Assembly (NCBI RefSeq): GCF_014191875.1
Contig: NZ_JACHXD010000017.1
Location: forward strand, 1 to 64,000
Direction of reading: 5' to 3'
Source: Pseudoduganella violacea
Lineage (GTDB): Bacteria; Pseudomonadota; Gammaproteobacteria; Burkholderiales; Burkholderiaceae_D
DNA: 64,000 bases
Shown: piece after piece, positions 32,461 to 40,908 of the stretch
Layout of the letters: each line of letters begins with the position of its first letter
Numbering within the stretch: position 1 is the stretch's first letter
Notes under the pieces: generated by a model
Told to the model about the DNA's origin: nothing
What the model saw: only the letters and a program-made list of their open reading frames with translations
The model's database searches: none
Program-made: the position numbers and the translations under genes

Positions 32461-34764
32461 ATGAAATCGACTTTAAGGCCGATGACGGGCGCGATTGCGC
32501 TCGCCTGCGCCAGTGGCTGGCTGTCCCCTGCTTTTGCCGACGACGAGGCGGCAGCCATGAGTACCGTCACCATCAGCGGCGAACGCGCGACGGGGCATGG
32601 CGCCCTGTCCAGCGCCACGCGCACGGCGGAAGAATTGCGCCAGTTGCAGAATGTGTTCAATCCCGAGGATGCGCTGCGCGACCTGCCCAGCATGACCATC
32701 CGCAAACGCTATAGCGGCGACCGCAATGCCCTGATCGGCGGCCGCAGCTTCGCCCCCTCGCAGGCACCGCGCGCCCTGGTGTATATGGACGGCTATCTGC
32801 TGTCGAATCTGATGGGCCGCTTCGACGCGCCGCGCTGGAATATGCTGGCGCCGGAAGAAATCACCAGCGTAGAAGCGCTGTACGGTCCCTTCTCCGCCCT
32901 CTACCCCGGCAACTCGATCGGCACCACCATCGAAATCGCCACGAGCCGTCCGGATAAATTCAGCGGCGCGGTGCGCGTAGCGGGACAGGTGCAGGAATAC
33001 GATAACTATGGCCTGAAAGACCGCTACCGCAACTACCAGGTCTCGCTGCTGCTGGGCGACCGCCTGGCTTCCGGCCTGTGGTACAAGCTGATGGTCAACC
33101 GCCAGGATTCCACCAGCGAACCGATGCAGTACTACAGCGTGACGGCGGGCGACGACGGCGTGTTCGCGCCGCCCAAGGGTACGGCGCCCGTCACGCCGGT
33201 ACGCGGCATCGTCTACGACATAGCCCCCACCGGCCAGCGGCGCGCCATCTTCGGCCCGAACGCTGGCGCCATCGACCACACGCGCCAGAACACCGTGAAG
33301 CTGACCATGGGCTATGACTTTACGCCGGAGCTGAGCGCGGACGGTTTCCTGGCCTGGTGGAGTAACGACACGAAGACGAGCAACCAGAGCTTCCTGCGCG
33401 ACGCGGCCGGCAATGCCGTATGGTCGGGGCGCGTCAGCCAGAACGGCAATGTGTTCCAGATTCCGCAGAACGCCTTCGCCCCCTATACCCGCGAGGAGCG
33501 ACATGTGCAGGGCGGGCTGACGCTGAAGACGCGCCACCGTACCGGCTGGAATACCTCGCTCAGCGTCAGCCGCTACGAAATCCAGCGCGACACCCAGCGC
33601 AACGCTTCGCTGCCCGATCCCCTGGCGGCGGGCGGCGGCGCAGGCAGCGCCGTGCAGCGCGGCGGCACCGGCTTCCGCACGCTGGAGCTGCGCGGCGCCT
33701 ATACCCCCACGCCGGGCGACTGGACCGGCGGCGCGCACGCCCTCACCTTCGGCCTGCATGCCAGCGACTACACCTTGAGGCAGACCACGCGCAGCCTGGC
33801 CGATTGGCGCATCGCGAGCGGCGACGAAACCCAGTTCGTGGGCGGCAAGACGCGCCTGCTGGCACTCTATGGGCAGGACGTGTGGCGCTTTGCGCCGCAA
33901 TGGCGGGCCACGATGGGCTTGCGCGCCGAGTCCTGGAAATCCTTCGACGGCATCCAGCGCTTCCGTCCCGGCCCGACTGAGAACTACCGCGAGCGCAGCG
34001 AGCACGCGCTCTCGCCCAAGCTGTCCCTGGGCTGGGACGCCGCGCCGGGGCTGGACCTGCAGTTCTCGGCGGGACGCGGCACCCGCTTCGCCACCGTGTC
34101 CGAACTGTTCCAGGGCTCGCTGGCGGGAGCCTCGCTGACTGTCAGCGATCCGAATCTGAAACCGGAGCGCTCCACCGCGCTGGAACTCTCGGCCGAACAG
34201 CGCTTCGACGCCGGCAAGCTGCGCGCCTCGCTGTTCCAGGACGATGTGCGCAACACCATCTGGTCGCAGCTCAATCTTTCGGTCTTCCCCAGCATCACGA
34301 ATACGCAGAACGTGGGCCGGGTGCGCACGCGCGGCGTGGAACTGGCCGGCGCCATCGACGAACTGGGCCTGCGCGGCCTGAGCCTGGAGGCGAATATCGG
34401 CTACAGCCGCGCCATCATCCTGGAAAACGACAACTACCTGCCGTCGGTGGGCAAGCGCTGGGCGCGCATTCCGCAGGTACGCTCCACCACCACCCTGCTG
34501 TATGCGCCGCGGCAGAACTGGAGTCTGGCCGCCACCTGGCGCTACTCGGGCCGCCAGTTCAATGAAATCAACAATAGCGACATCAATCCCGACGTCTACG
34601 GCGGCCTGTCGCGGCAAAAGCAGCTCGACCTGCGACTGCTGCTGAAACCCGCCGCCCGCACCGAGGTCGCCATCGGCATCGATAACCTGAACAATTATCT
34701 CGCCTATCAATACCATCCCTTCCCCGGGCGCACCCTGTTTGCCGAAGTGCGCTACGCCTTTTGA
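32461..34764 (+). CDS. TonB-dependent outer-membrane receptor
   Basis: A 767-residue receptor. The signal peptide ends at AFA near residue 26; a TonB-box-like MSTVTISGE follows; the plug domain (~45-165) has ALRDLPSMTIRKRYSGDRNALIGGRSF. The 22-strand barrel ends with the aromatic C-terminal phenylalanine (FAEVRYAF). The ligand is unknown; a metal chelate is inferred from the Fur-type operators in front. An ABC-2 ATPase gene follows 9 bases after its stop, so uptake across the outer membrane is tied to an exporter-like transporter. Confidence 0.92.
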   Translation: MKSTLRPMTGAIALACASGWLSPAFADDEAAAMSTVTISGERATGHGALSSATRTAEELRQLQNVFNPEDALRDLPSMTIRKRYSGDRNALIGGRSFAPSQAPRALVYMDGYLLSNLMGRFDAPRWNMLAPEEITSVEALYGPFSALYPGNSIGTTIEIATSRPDKFSGAVRVAGQVQEYDNYGLKDRYRNYQVSLLLGDRLASGLWYKLMVNRQDSTSEPMQYYSVTAGDDGVFAPPKGTAPVTPVRGIVYDIAPTGQRRAIFGPNAGAIDHTRQNTVKLTMGYDFTPELSADGFLAWWSNDTKTSNQSFLRDAAGNAVWSGRVSQNGNVFQIPQNAFAPYTREERHVQGGLTLKTRHRTGWNTSLSVSRYEIQRDTQRNASLPDPLAAGGGAGSAVQRGGTGFRTLELRGAYTPTPGDWTGGAHALTFGLHASDYTLRQTTRSLADWRIASGDETQFVGGKTRLLALYGQDVWRFAPQWRATMGLRAESWKSFDGIQRFRPGPTENYRERSEHALSPKLSLGWDAAPGLDLQFSAGRGTRFATVSELFQGSLAGASLTVSDPNLKPERSTALELSAEQRFDAGKLRASLFQDDVRNTIWSQLNLSVFPSITNTQNVGRVRTRGVELAGAIDELGLRGLSLEANIGYSRAIILENDNYLPSVGKRWARIPQVRSTTTLLYAPRQNWSLAATWRYSGRQFNEINNSDINPDVYGGLSRQKQLDLRLLLKPAARTEVAIGIDNLNNYLAYQYHPFPGRTLFAEVRYAF

Positions 34765-34773
34765 GGACGAAAG

Positions 34774-35475
34774 ATGATCCATATCGAACAACTGCACAAG
34801 CAGTATGAAGGACGCACCGTGGTGCACGCGCTGAATCTGCGCGTGAACCCCGGCGAAATCTATGCCCTGCTGGGACCGAACGGTGCCGGAAAATCCACCA
34901 CCATCGGCTGTCTGCTGGGCTTCGTCAAACCGGATGGCGGACGCATTCAACTGGCCGGATCGCCTTTACCGCCGGCCGAAGCGGCGGTGCGCCACGCCGC
35001 CTATATCGCCGAAAACGTGGCGCTGTACGAAAAGCTGACCGGCATCGAGAACGTGGAATTCTTCATGCGTCTTCTCGGCCGCAAGCCGCGCGCGGGCGAG
35101 ATCGAGGCGCTGCTGAAAAGGGCCGGACTGCCGGAGCATGCCTGGCGCAGGCAGGCGAGCGGCTATTCCAAGGGCATGCGGCAGAAGGTCGGCATTGTGA
35201 TGGCGCTGGCCAAGGGCGCTCAAGTGCTGGTGCTGGACGAGCCGACGTCGGGACTCGATCCCGAGGCCAGCGTGACTTTCGGCGAATCGATACGCGAGCT
35301 GGCGCGGGATGGCGCGGCGGTGCTGATGGCGACCCACGATCTGTTCCGCGCCCAGGAACTGGCGCATCGCTGCGGCATGCTGGTGGCGGGACATCTGGTG
35401 GGCGAATGGACTTTAGGAGAATTGAATGCAGGCGAACTTGAACGCAATTACCTCAGCACCCTGGCCGGCGTCTGA
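34774..35475 (+). CDS. ABC transporter ATPase, ABC-2 exporter class
   Basis: A 233-residue ATPase. Walker A is GPNGAGKST (~36-44), the signature is YSKGMRQKVGIVMALA, Walker B is VLVLDEPTSGLDPE and the H-loop is MATHD. Similar to NatA/CcmA-type exporters. It is second in the TonB-receptor operon and overlaps the first permease gene by 50 bases. Confidence 0.9.
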   Translation: MIHIEQLHKQYEGRTVVHALNLRVNPGEIYALLGPNGAGKSTTIGCLLGFVKPDGGRIQLAGSPLPPAEAAVRHAAYIAENVALYEKLTGIENVEFFMRLLGRKPRAGEIEALLKRAGLPEHAWRRQASGYSKGMRQKVGIVMALAKGAQVLVLDEPTSGLDPEASVTFGESIRELARDGAAVLMATHDLFRAQELAHRCGMLVAGHLVGEWTLGELNAGELERNYLSTLAGV

Positions 35476-36907
35476 ACGCGGCCGCTGGTGGCGCGCCTGC
35501 CACGGCGCCTGGCAGGCCGACTGGCGCGAGCGGCGGCGCGACTGGCGCGTGTGGCTGCTGCTGGGCCTCGGCCTGGCGCTTGCGCTGTGCGCGGCGCCGC
35601 TGACGGCCATCGAGCTGCAGGCCACGCTCGATGCGCGCGCCAGCGCCGCCCAGGCCGAGCAGCGGCGCTGGTCGCAGCAGGGCAAGAAATATCCGCACTC
35701 GGCGGCGCACTATGGCGTCTATGTATTCAAGCCCCTGCCCTTGCTGGCGGCGCTGGAACCGGGCGTGGAAAACTATGTCGGCTCCAGCGTATGGCTGGAA
35801 GCGCACAAGCAGAATGAATTGGTCTACCGGCCGGCCGCCGACGAAGCGGGCAGCACGCGCCAGTTCCGCCTGACGCCAGCCTTCGTGCTGCAGGTGCTGG
35901 CGCCGATGTCCATGATTTTCCTCGGCTTCGGCATGTTCGCCGGGGAACGCGAACGCGGTACGCTGGCGGCGCTGCGCGTGAATGCCGCGCCGCTGAGCGC
36001 ACTGGCCGTCGCGCGTGGTGCGGTGCTGCTCTGTCTCGCGCTCAGCCTGGCCTTGCCGGCTTGCGCCGCCGTGATGCTGATGAAATGGCTATCCAACGCG
36101 CCCGATCCTTTCCTGGACGGCGCCCTGCGCCTGGCCGTCTTCGGCGGCGGCTATCTGCTGTATCTTGCCACCTGGGCAGTGTTGATCGCCGCCGTGTCGG
36201 CCCGGGCGGCCAGCCTGCGCGCCAGCCTTGCCGCGCTGATTGCCATCTGGGCCGCGACGGCGCTGGTGCTGCCGCGCCTTGCCGTGGAATTCTCGCAGCA
36301 CGCCGCGCCCCTGCCGTCGATGCAGCAGTTCCGCGAAGAGCTGGATGGTTCGCTCGGCATGCCCGACGATCCGGAAGAAGCGGAACGCCATAAACAGGCG
36401 CTATTGCGCGAGCACGGCGTCAGCGATGTGAGAGACTTGCCGGTGAACTGGGCGGGCATCAGCCTGCAGCGCGGCGAGGAGCATGGCGACAAGATCTTCG
36501 ACACGCACTATGGCCGCCTGTACGCCGCCTTGCAAAAACAGAGCGATGCGGCGGCGCTGGCCGGATGGCTCTCGCCCACGGTGGCCGTGGCGGGTCTTTC
36601 CACCGCCGCCGCAGCCAGCGATACGGGCCACCATATCCAGTTCGTCAATGCGGCCGAAGTACAGCGACGCGTGATCCAGAAGGTGATGAACGAGGCAATT
36701 GCCCGCCACCCCGAAAAGGACGGCAAGCGCTATGACGGCGGCGAGGATTTGTGGAACAGCGTACCGCCCTTCCGCTTCCACTTCGACCGCCTGGATATGG
36801 GCAGCTTATTCGGCCAGCAGATCCTGCCCCTGCTGGCGGTATTCCTTGCAAGTCTGGGCCTGTGCGCCCTTGGTCTGCGCCATCTGCGCAGCGGGAGTCT
36901 GAAATGA
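35426..36907 (+). CDS. ABC-2 permease of the DUF3526 family, first copy
   Basis: A 493-residue membrane protein. One N-terminal helix (WLLLGLGLALALCAAPLTAI) is followed by a ~100-residue extracytoplasmic domain, four or more helices between ~155 and 280 including the GERERGTLAALR motif, a second large soluble region, and a last helix near the end. This layout is the DUF3526/ABC-2 type. Its start overlaps the ATPase gene; internal starts are possible. It ends ATGA-overlapped with the second permease. It works as a heterodimer with that protein, by inference. Confidence 0.8.
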   Translation: MQANLNAITSAPWPASERGRWWRACHGAWQADWRERRRDWRVWLLLGLGLALALCAAPLTAIELQATLDARASAAQAEQRRWSQQGKKYPHSAAHYGVYVFKPLPLLAALEPGVENYVGSSVWLEAHKQNELVYRPAADEAGSTRQFRLTPAFVLQVLAPMSMIFLGFGMFAGERERGTLAALRVNAAPLSALAVARGAVLLCLALSLALPACAAVMLMKWLSNAPDPFLDGALRLAVFGGGYLLYLATWAVLIAAVSARAASLRASLAALIAIWAATALVLPRLAVEFSQHAAPLPSMQQFREELDGSLGMPDDPEEAERHKQALLREHGVSDVRDLPVNWAGISLQRGEEHGDKIFDTHYGRLYAALQKQSDAAALAGWLSPTVAVAGLSTAAAASDTGHHIQFVNAAEVQRRVIQKVMNEAIARHPEKDGKRYDGGEDLWNSVPPFRFHFDRLDMGSLFGQQILPLLAVFLASLGLCALGLRHLRSGSLK

Positions 36908-38403
36908 ACCAAATTTTTACCCTGATCCGCTACGACCTGCGCAGCCAGTTGCGCGAGCGCGGCACCCTGTTCCTGCTGCTGGCAGCCCTGCTTCTGGCCC
37001 TGCTCGGCCTGTTCGAAAGCGCGCGCTTCGAATCCACCCAGCGTCGTGCAGTGGCCGATGCAGCCAGCCAGGAAAGCACGGCGCGCGTGAAAGCCAATGC
37101 GCTCGCCAACAGCTACTTCGACAATCCGGACAAGCCGGAGTTCGCGCACCTGCAGTGGTATCGCACGCCCATCGATGTACGCGGCTACGCCTTCCGCGAG
37201 CATGTGGGCTTCGCGGTCAAGCCCGCCCTGCCCGGCGCGGCGCTGGCAATCGGCCAGGCCGACCTGCTGCCCGCCTACGTCCGCGTGCGCGCCGAGTCGA
37301 TGGAATCGGTACGTACCGCCAGCGAGATCGAGCATCCGGGCCGGCTGGCGGCGGGCCGCTTCGACCTGCTGTTCTTCGTGGTCTATCTATGGCCGCTCTT
37401 TCTGCTTGCGCTCAGCGTATCGGTGCTGACCCAGGACCGCGAAAGCAAGCGCATACGCGCCCTGCTGCTGCAAGGCGTTGGCTTGGGAAGGCTACTGCTG
37501 GCACAGATCATGGCGCGCGTACTGCTGGCCAGCGTGGCGCTGGTAGCAGCGTGCGGCATGGCAGCGCTGCTATCCGGCACGCTGGCCGTCAGCGCGGATG
37601 GCTTTGCCGCACTGGCGGCGTGGGGCGGCGTCGTGCTGCTGTACTCCGTCTTCTGGGGCGCGGTAGCGGCAGCGGTATGCGCCGTCTGCCACAGTCGCAT
37701 GACAGCGTCGTTCGCCGCCTTCGGCTGCTGGATTCTGCTGGCCGTGCTCCTACCCGGCGCGCAGACGGCGGCCGTGCGCCTGCTGGCGCCCGTCCCGGCG
37801 CGCGAGCTGTATGTGCAGGCCATGCGCGACGCCAACGACGAAGTCAACGCCAACAAACTGGCCAGCCTGGCGCGCTTCTACGACAGCCATCCGGAATGGA
37901 AGCCGAACCGCACATCGCTGGACAAGGTATCGTCGAGCGTGAGCCGTATCCAGCGCGCCCAGGAACTGGAAGCGGCCATGCGCGGCGTGGAGCGGCACCA
38001 TGCCGAGGCGCGTCAGAAGCAGGATAGGTGGTTCGACAGCCTGCAAATTTTCAGCCCCGTGACGCTGGCCTACCAGTCGCTAGCGACGCTGGCCGGCAAG
38101 GACAAGGCGCGCCAGCAGCACTTCCTGGCCGAGGTAGCGCAGCACCAGGCACAGTTGCGCGACTTCTTCCAGCGCGCCATCCAGGAAGCGGCGCTGGGCG
38201 ACGAGCGCCAGCCCTGCGCCAAAACCTGCCTGGGCGGCTACGGCTTCCGCGACTTCGACAGCGTACCGCGCTTCCGCGCCTCGATGGCACTGGCGGAAGC
38301 AGGAACGCCGGGCACACGGCTGGCCGCCCTGCCCGCGTGGACACTGGCGCTGCTGGTTTTGGCCGTACTGCTGACCGGCGTGCGCCGTGGGAAAGGCCAC
38401 TAG
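36904..38403 (+). CDS. ABC-2 permease of the DUF3526 family, second copy
   Basis: A 499-residue paralogue of the preceding gene with the same helix plan: an N-terminal helix (LFLLLAALLLALLGLF), a soluble loop, then helices with QDRESKRIRALLLQG in place of the GERERGTL motif. It has a large second loop with the CAKTCLGG cysteines and a final helix. ATG 36904 overlaps the previous stop as ATGA; a longer frame to 36751 lies inside the first permease. It is the last gene of the TonB-ABC operon. The transported substrate is unknown. Confidence 0.8.
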   Translation: MNQIFTLIRYDLRSQLRERGTLFLLLAALLLALLGLFESARFESTQRRAVADAASQESTARVKANALANSYFDNPDKPEFAHLQWYRTPIDVRGYAFREHVGFAVKPALPGAALAIGQADLLPAYVRVRAESMESVRTASEIEHPGRLAAGRFDLLFFVVYLWPLFLLALSVSVLTQDRESKRIRALLLQGVGLGRLLLAQIMARVLLASVALVAACGMAALLSGTLAVSADGFAALAAWGGVVLLYSVFWGAVAAAVCAVCHSRMTASFAAFGCWILLAVLLPGAQTAAVRLLAPVPARELYVQAMRDANDEVNANKLASLARFYDSHPEWKPNRTSLDKVSSSVSRIQRAQELEAAMRGVERHHAEARQKQDRWFDSLQIFSPVTLAYQSLATLAGKDKARQQHFLAEVAQHQAQLRDFFQRAIQEAALGDERQPCAKTCLGGYGFRDFDSVPRFRASMALAEAGTPGTRLAALPAWTLALLVLAVLLTGVRRGKGH

Positions 38404-38535
38404 CCATGGCACGAAAACACCGCATCCACTTGCCCGCACAGCCCTGTTCCGCCGCCGCCCGTTGGGATGCCTACATGGTGCCAGCGCGGCACGGCGCAAC
38501 GGCAAGGGCCATGGGCGGCACAACGCGCCCCCGGC

Positions 38536-40899
38536 TCACAGGCCGTCGACGCGGAACTGCAGGCTGTCGTAATGGCCGGCCGAGTCGATGACGGCGATAC
38601 TGTGCTGGCCGGCCGTATTCAGCGTGAAGCTTTGCCGCCTGGCCGGGCCGGTGGCGGCAGCCACGGTCTGGCCGTCTACCAGCCAGTAGTGGCGGCCGAC
38701 GCCGCCCACCGCATCCAGCGTCAGCACCACCTGCTGCTGGCCGGGCGCGGCGCGCAAGCGGCTGCCGCTGCGCAAGCCGGTGAGGCGGATGCTGGCCGCG
38801 CTGTTCTGCTGCGGACAGTCGGGCGACCAGCCGGCCAGCCCCAGTTGTTCGCGCTGCGCGGCGGGCAGCCAGGCTTCCAGCAGCGCGGGCCAGCGCGCCA
38901 CTTCGCGCGGCTTGGCGTACGGCGTGCAGGACGGCATGCTGCGCAAGCCACTCTGCGGATCGATCCACACCGTTTCCAGCAGGCCGCGCGCGCGCAGACG
39001 GTCGGGCAAGGTCGGCGGGATGGTGTCGTTGAGTACCCAGGCGCTGCGCTTGGCATGGCAATGCTCCGGCGCGGTGCCGCTGGCCGAAGTTCCCAGCGGC
39101 CAGCAGATTTGCGCCACCGAGACTTCCTTCGGCCGCGCGCGGCCCAGTTCCTCGCTGCGCGGCAAGGCCGACGCGATCTGATGCAGCAGGGGCGCGGCCA
39201 CATTCGCGCCGAAGAAGCCGGGATTGGGCGTGCCGTCCGGCCGCCCCACCCAGACACCCAGCGTATAGCGGCCGCTGACGCCAACCGCCCAGGCATCGCG
39301 GAAGCCGTAGCTGGTGCCTGTCTTCCACGCTAGGCGCACGCCACCCTCATCGCCTTCGACGAAAGGCTGGTCGGGGTGGCCGCCGGTTTCCAGGATATTG
39401 CGGATGATGTAGGCGCTGCCCGCGCTCATCATGCGCGCCTCGCGCACCGGCGCGTTGGAAGTGATGCGCGGCACGCCCGCCATGCCGCCCATGGAAAGCG
39501 AGCGGTAGGCGCCAACCAGTTCTTCCAGGCTGGTGCCGGCCCCGCCCAGGATTACGCTCAGATTCGGCTCGGCGTCGCGCGGCAGGCACAGACGCAGGCC
39601 GGCGCTGGACAGGCGCGCCGCGAAGCGCACCGGTCCCACGCGGTCCAATAGATCGACGGCGGGCACATTCAATGAACGCTGCAAGGCTTCCGCCACGCTG
39701 ACCGGACCGGAGAAGCTGGCCTGGAAGTTGCCGGGATCGTAGCCGCCGAACGATTGCGGCGTATCGGCCAGCAGGCTTTCGGAATGGATGATGCCGTCGT
39801 CCAGCGCCATCGCGTACAGGAAGGGTTTCAGCGTGGAGCCGGGCGAGCGGATGCCGCGCACCATGTCCACATGGCTGAAACGGCGCGCGTCGGCGAAATC
39901 GGCCGAACCTGCATAGGCCAGGATTTCCATCGTGCGGCTATCCATCACCAGCGCCGCCATCGAGACAAAGCGCGGCAACTGGGCCACGCGGTCGGCCAGC
40001 ATGCGCTCCAGCGTGGTCTGCATATCGCGGTCCAGCGTCGAATGCACCACCGTAGCCGCGTTGCCGCCCTTGCCCGCGCGCGCCTCGCGCCGCGCCGCCT
40101 GGTGCAGGCGCTCGGCCGCCAATGGCGCCAACCACGCCAGGCGCGGCGGATTGGCGCCGACCTTTTCGATCATGGCATCGTCGGCCTCGGCGCGCGTCCA
40201 ATGGCCCAGGTCCACCATGCGCTGCACGACCTTGTCGCGCGCTTGCTGGGCGCGCGCCGGATGGCGGTCGGGCCGCAGGCGCGAAGGCGCCTGCGGCAGC
40301 ACCACCAGCAGCGCCGCTTCGGCCGCCGACAGTTGGCTGGAACTCTTGCCCAGATAGCTGCGGCTGGCCATTTCCACGCCTTCCACGATGCCGCCCATAG
40401 GCGCGTGGTTCAAATACAGGGTCAGGATTTCGCGCTTGGACAGGCGCATCTCGATCTGCATGGCGCGCAGCAGCTGGCGCAGCTTGCCCGCCATGCTGCG
40501 CGGCACCGGCTCCAGCGCCCGCGCCACCTGCATGCTCAGCGTGGAGCCGCCGGAAACGATGCGGCCCTGCGTCATCCATTGCCAGCCCGCGCGCAGCATG
40601 GCGGCTGGATTGAAGCCGGGGTGCCAGTAAAACCAGCGGTCCTCATAGGTCAGCAAGGCGTCCAGATACAGCGGCGACACCTGCTCCGGCTTGACCGGAA
40701 TGCGCCAGACGCCATCGGCATCCGGCCAGCCGCGCAGCGGCGAACCGTCGCGCGCCACCACCAGCATGCCGGGGGCATCCTGCGGCAGCGGCGGCGGAAA
40801 CAGGAGGTCCAGCAGCAGGATCAGCGACAGCGAAGCCGCCAGCGCGGCGCGCACAGGATGCCTGCGCGCCCACGCTCTTGCAACAGCAAAAGACAACAT
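38536..40899 (-). CDS. pbpC: Penicillin-binding protein 1C
   Basis: A 787-residue bifunctional peptidoglycan synthase. An N-terminal membrane anchor (ALAASLSLILLLDLLF) is followed by a GT51 glycosyltransferase with EDRWFYWHPG and GGSTLSMQVAR. The transpeptidase has SPGSTLKPF (catalytic serine ~351), SLN (~407) and KTGTS (~525). The PbpC-specific C-terminal beta domain (~690-787) is present. It sits 9 bases after the alpha-2-macroglobulin gene, the known pairing in which the macroglobulin traps proteases that breach the outer membrane while PBP1C repairs the wall. Confidence 0.95.
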   Translation of the reverse strand: MLSFAVARAWARRHPVRAALAASLSLILLLDLLFPPPLPQDAPGMLVVARDGSPLRGWPDADGVWRIPVKPEQVSPLYLDALLTYEDRWFYWHPGFNPAAMLRAGWQWMTQGRIVSGGSTLSMQVARALEPVPRSMAGKLRQLLRAMQIEMRLSKREILTLYLNHAPMGGIVEGVEMASRSYLGKSSSQLSAAEAALLVVLPQAPSRLRPDRHPARAQQARDKVVQRMVDLGHWTRAEADDAMIEKVGANPPRLAWLAPLAAERLHQAARREARAGKGGNAATVVHSTLDRDMQTTLERMLADRVAQLPRFVSMAALVMDSRTMEILAYAGSADFADARRFSHVDMVRGIRSPGSTLKPFLYAMALDDGIIHSESLLADTPQSFGGYDPGNFQASFSGPVSVAEALQRSLNVPAVDLLDRVGPVRFAARLSSAGLRLCLPRDAEPNLSVILGGAGTSLEELVGAYRSLSMGGMAGVPRITSNAPVREARMMSAGSAYIIRNILETGGHPDQPFVEGDEGGVRLAWKTGTSYGFRDAWAVGVSGRYTLGVWVGRPDGTPNPGFFGANVAAPLLHQIASALPRSEELGRARPKEVSVAQICWPLGTSASGTAPEHCHAKRSAWVLNDTIPPTLPDRLRARGLLETVWIDPQSGLRSMPSCTPYAKPREVARWPALLEAWLPAAQREQLGLAGWSPDCPQQNSAASIRLTGLRSGSRLRAAPGQQQVVLTLDAVGGVGRHYWLVDGQTVAAATGPARRQSFTLNTAGQHSIAVIDSAGHYDSLQFRVDGL

Positions 40900-40908
40900 A
40901 AAACTACC

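Noticed and set aside
38406..38591. 62-codon plus-strand frame starting MARKHRIHLPAQ after the second permease
   Set aside because: Overlaps the 3' end of pbpC, Arg-rich without family; likely chance.
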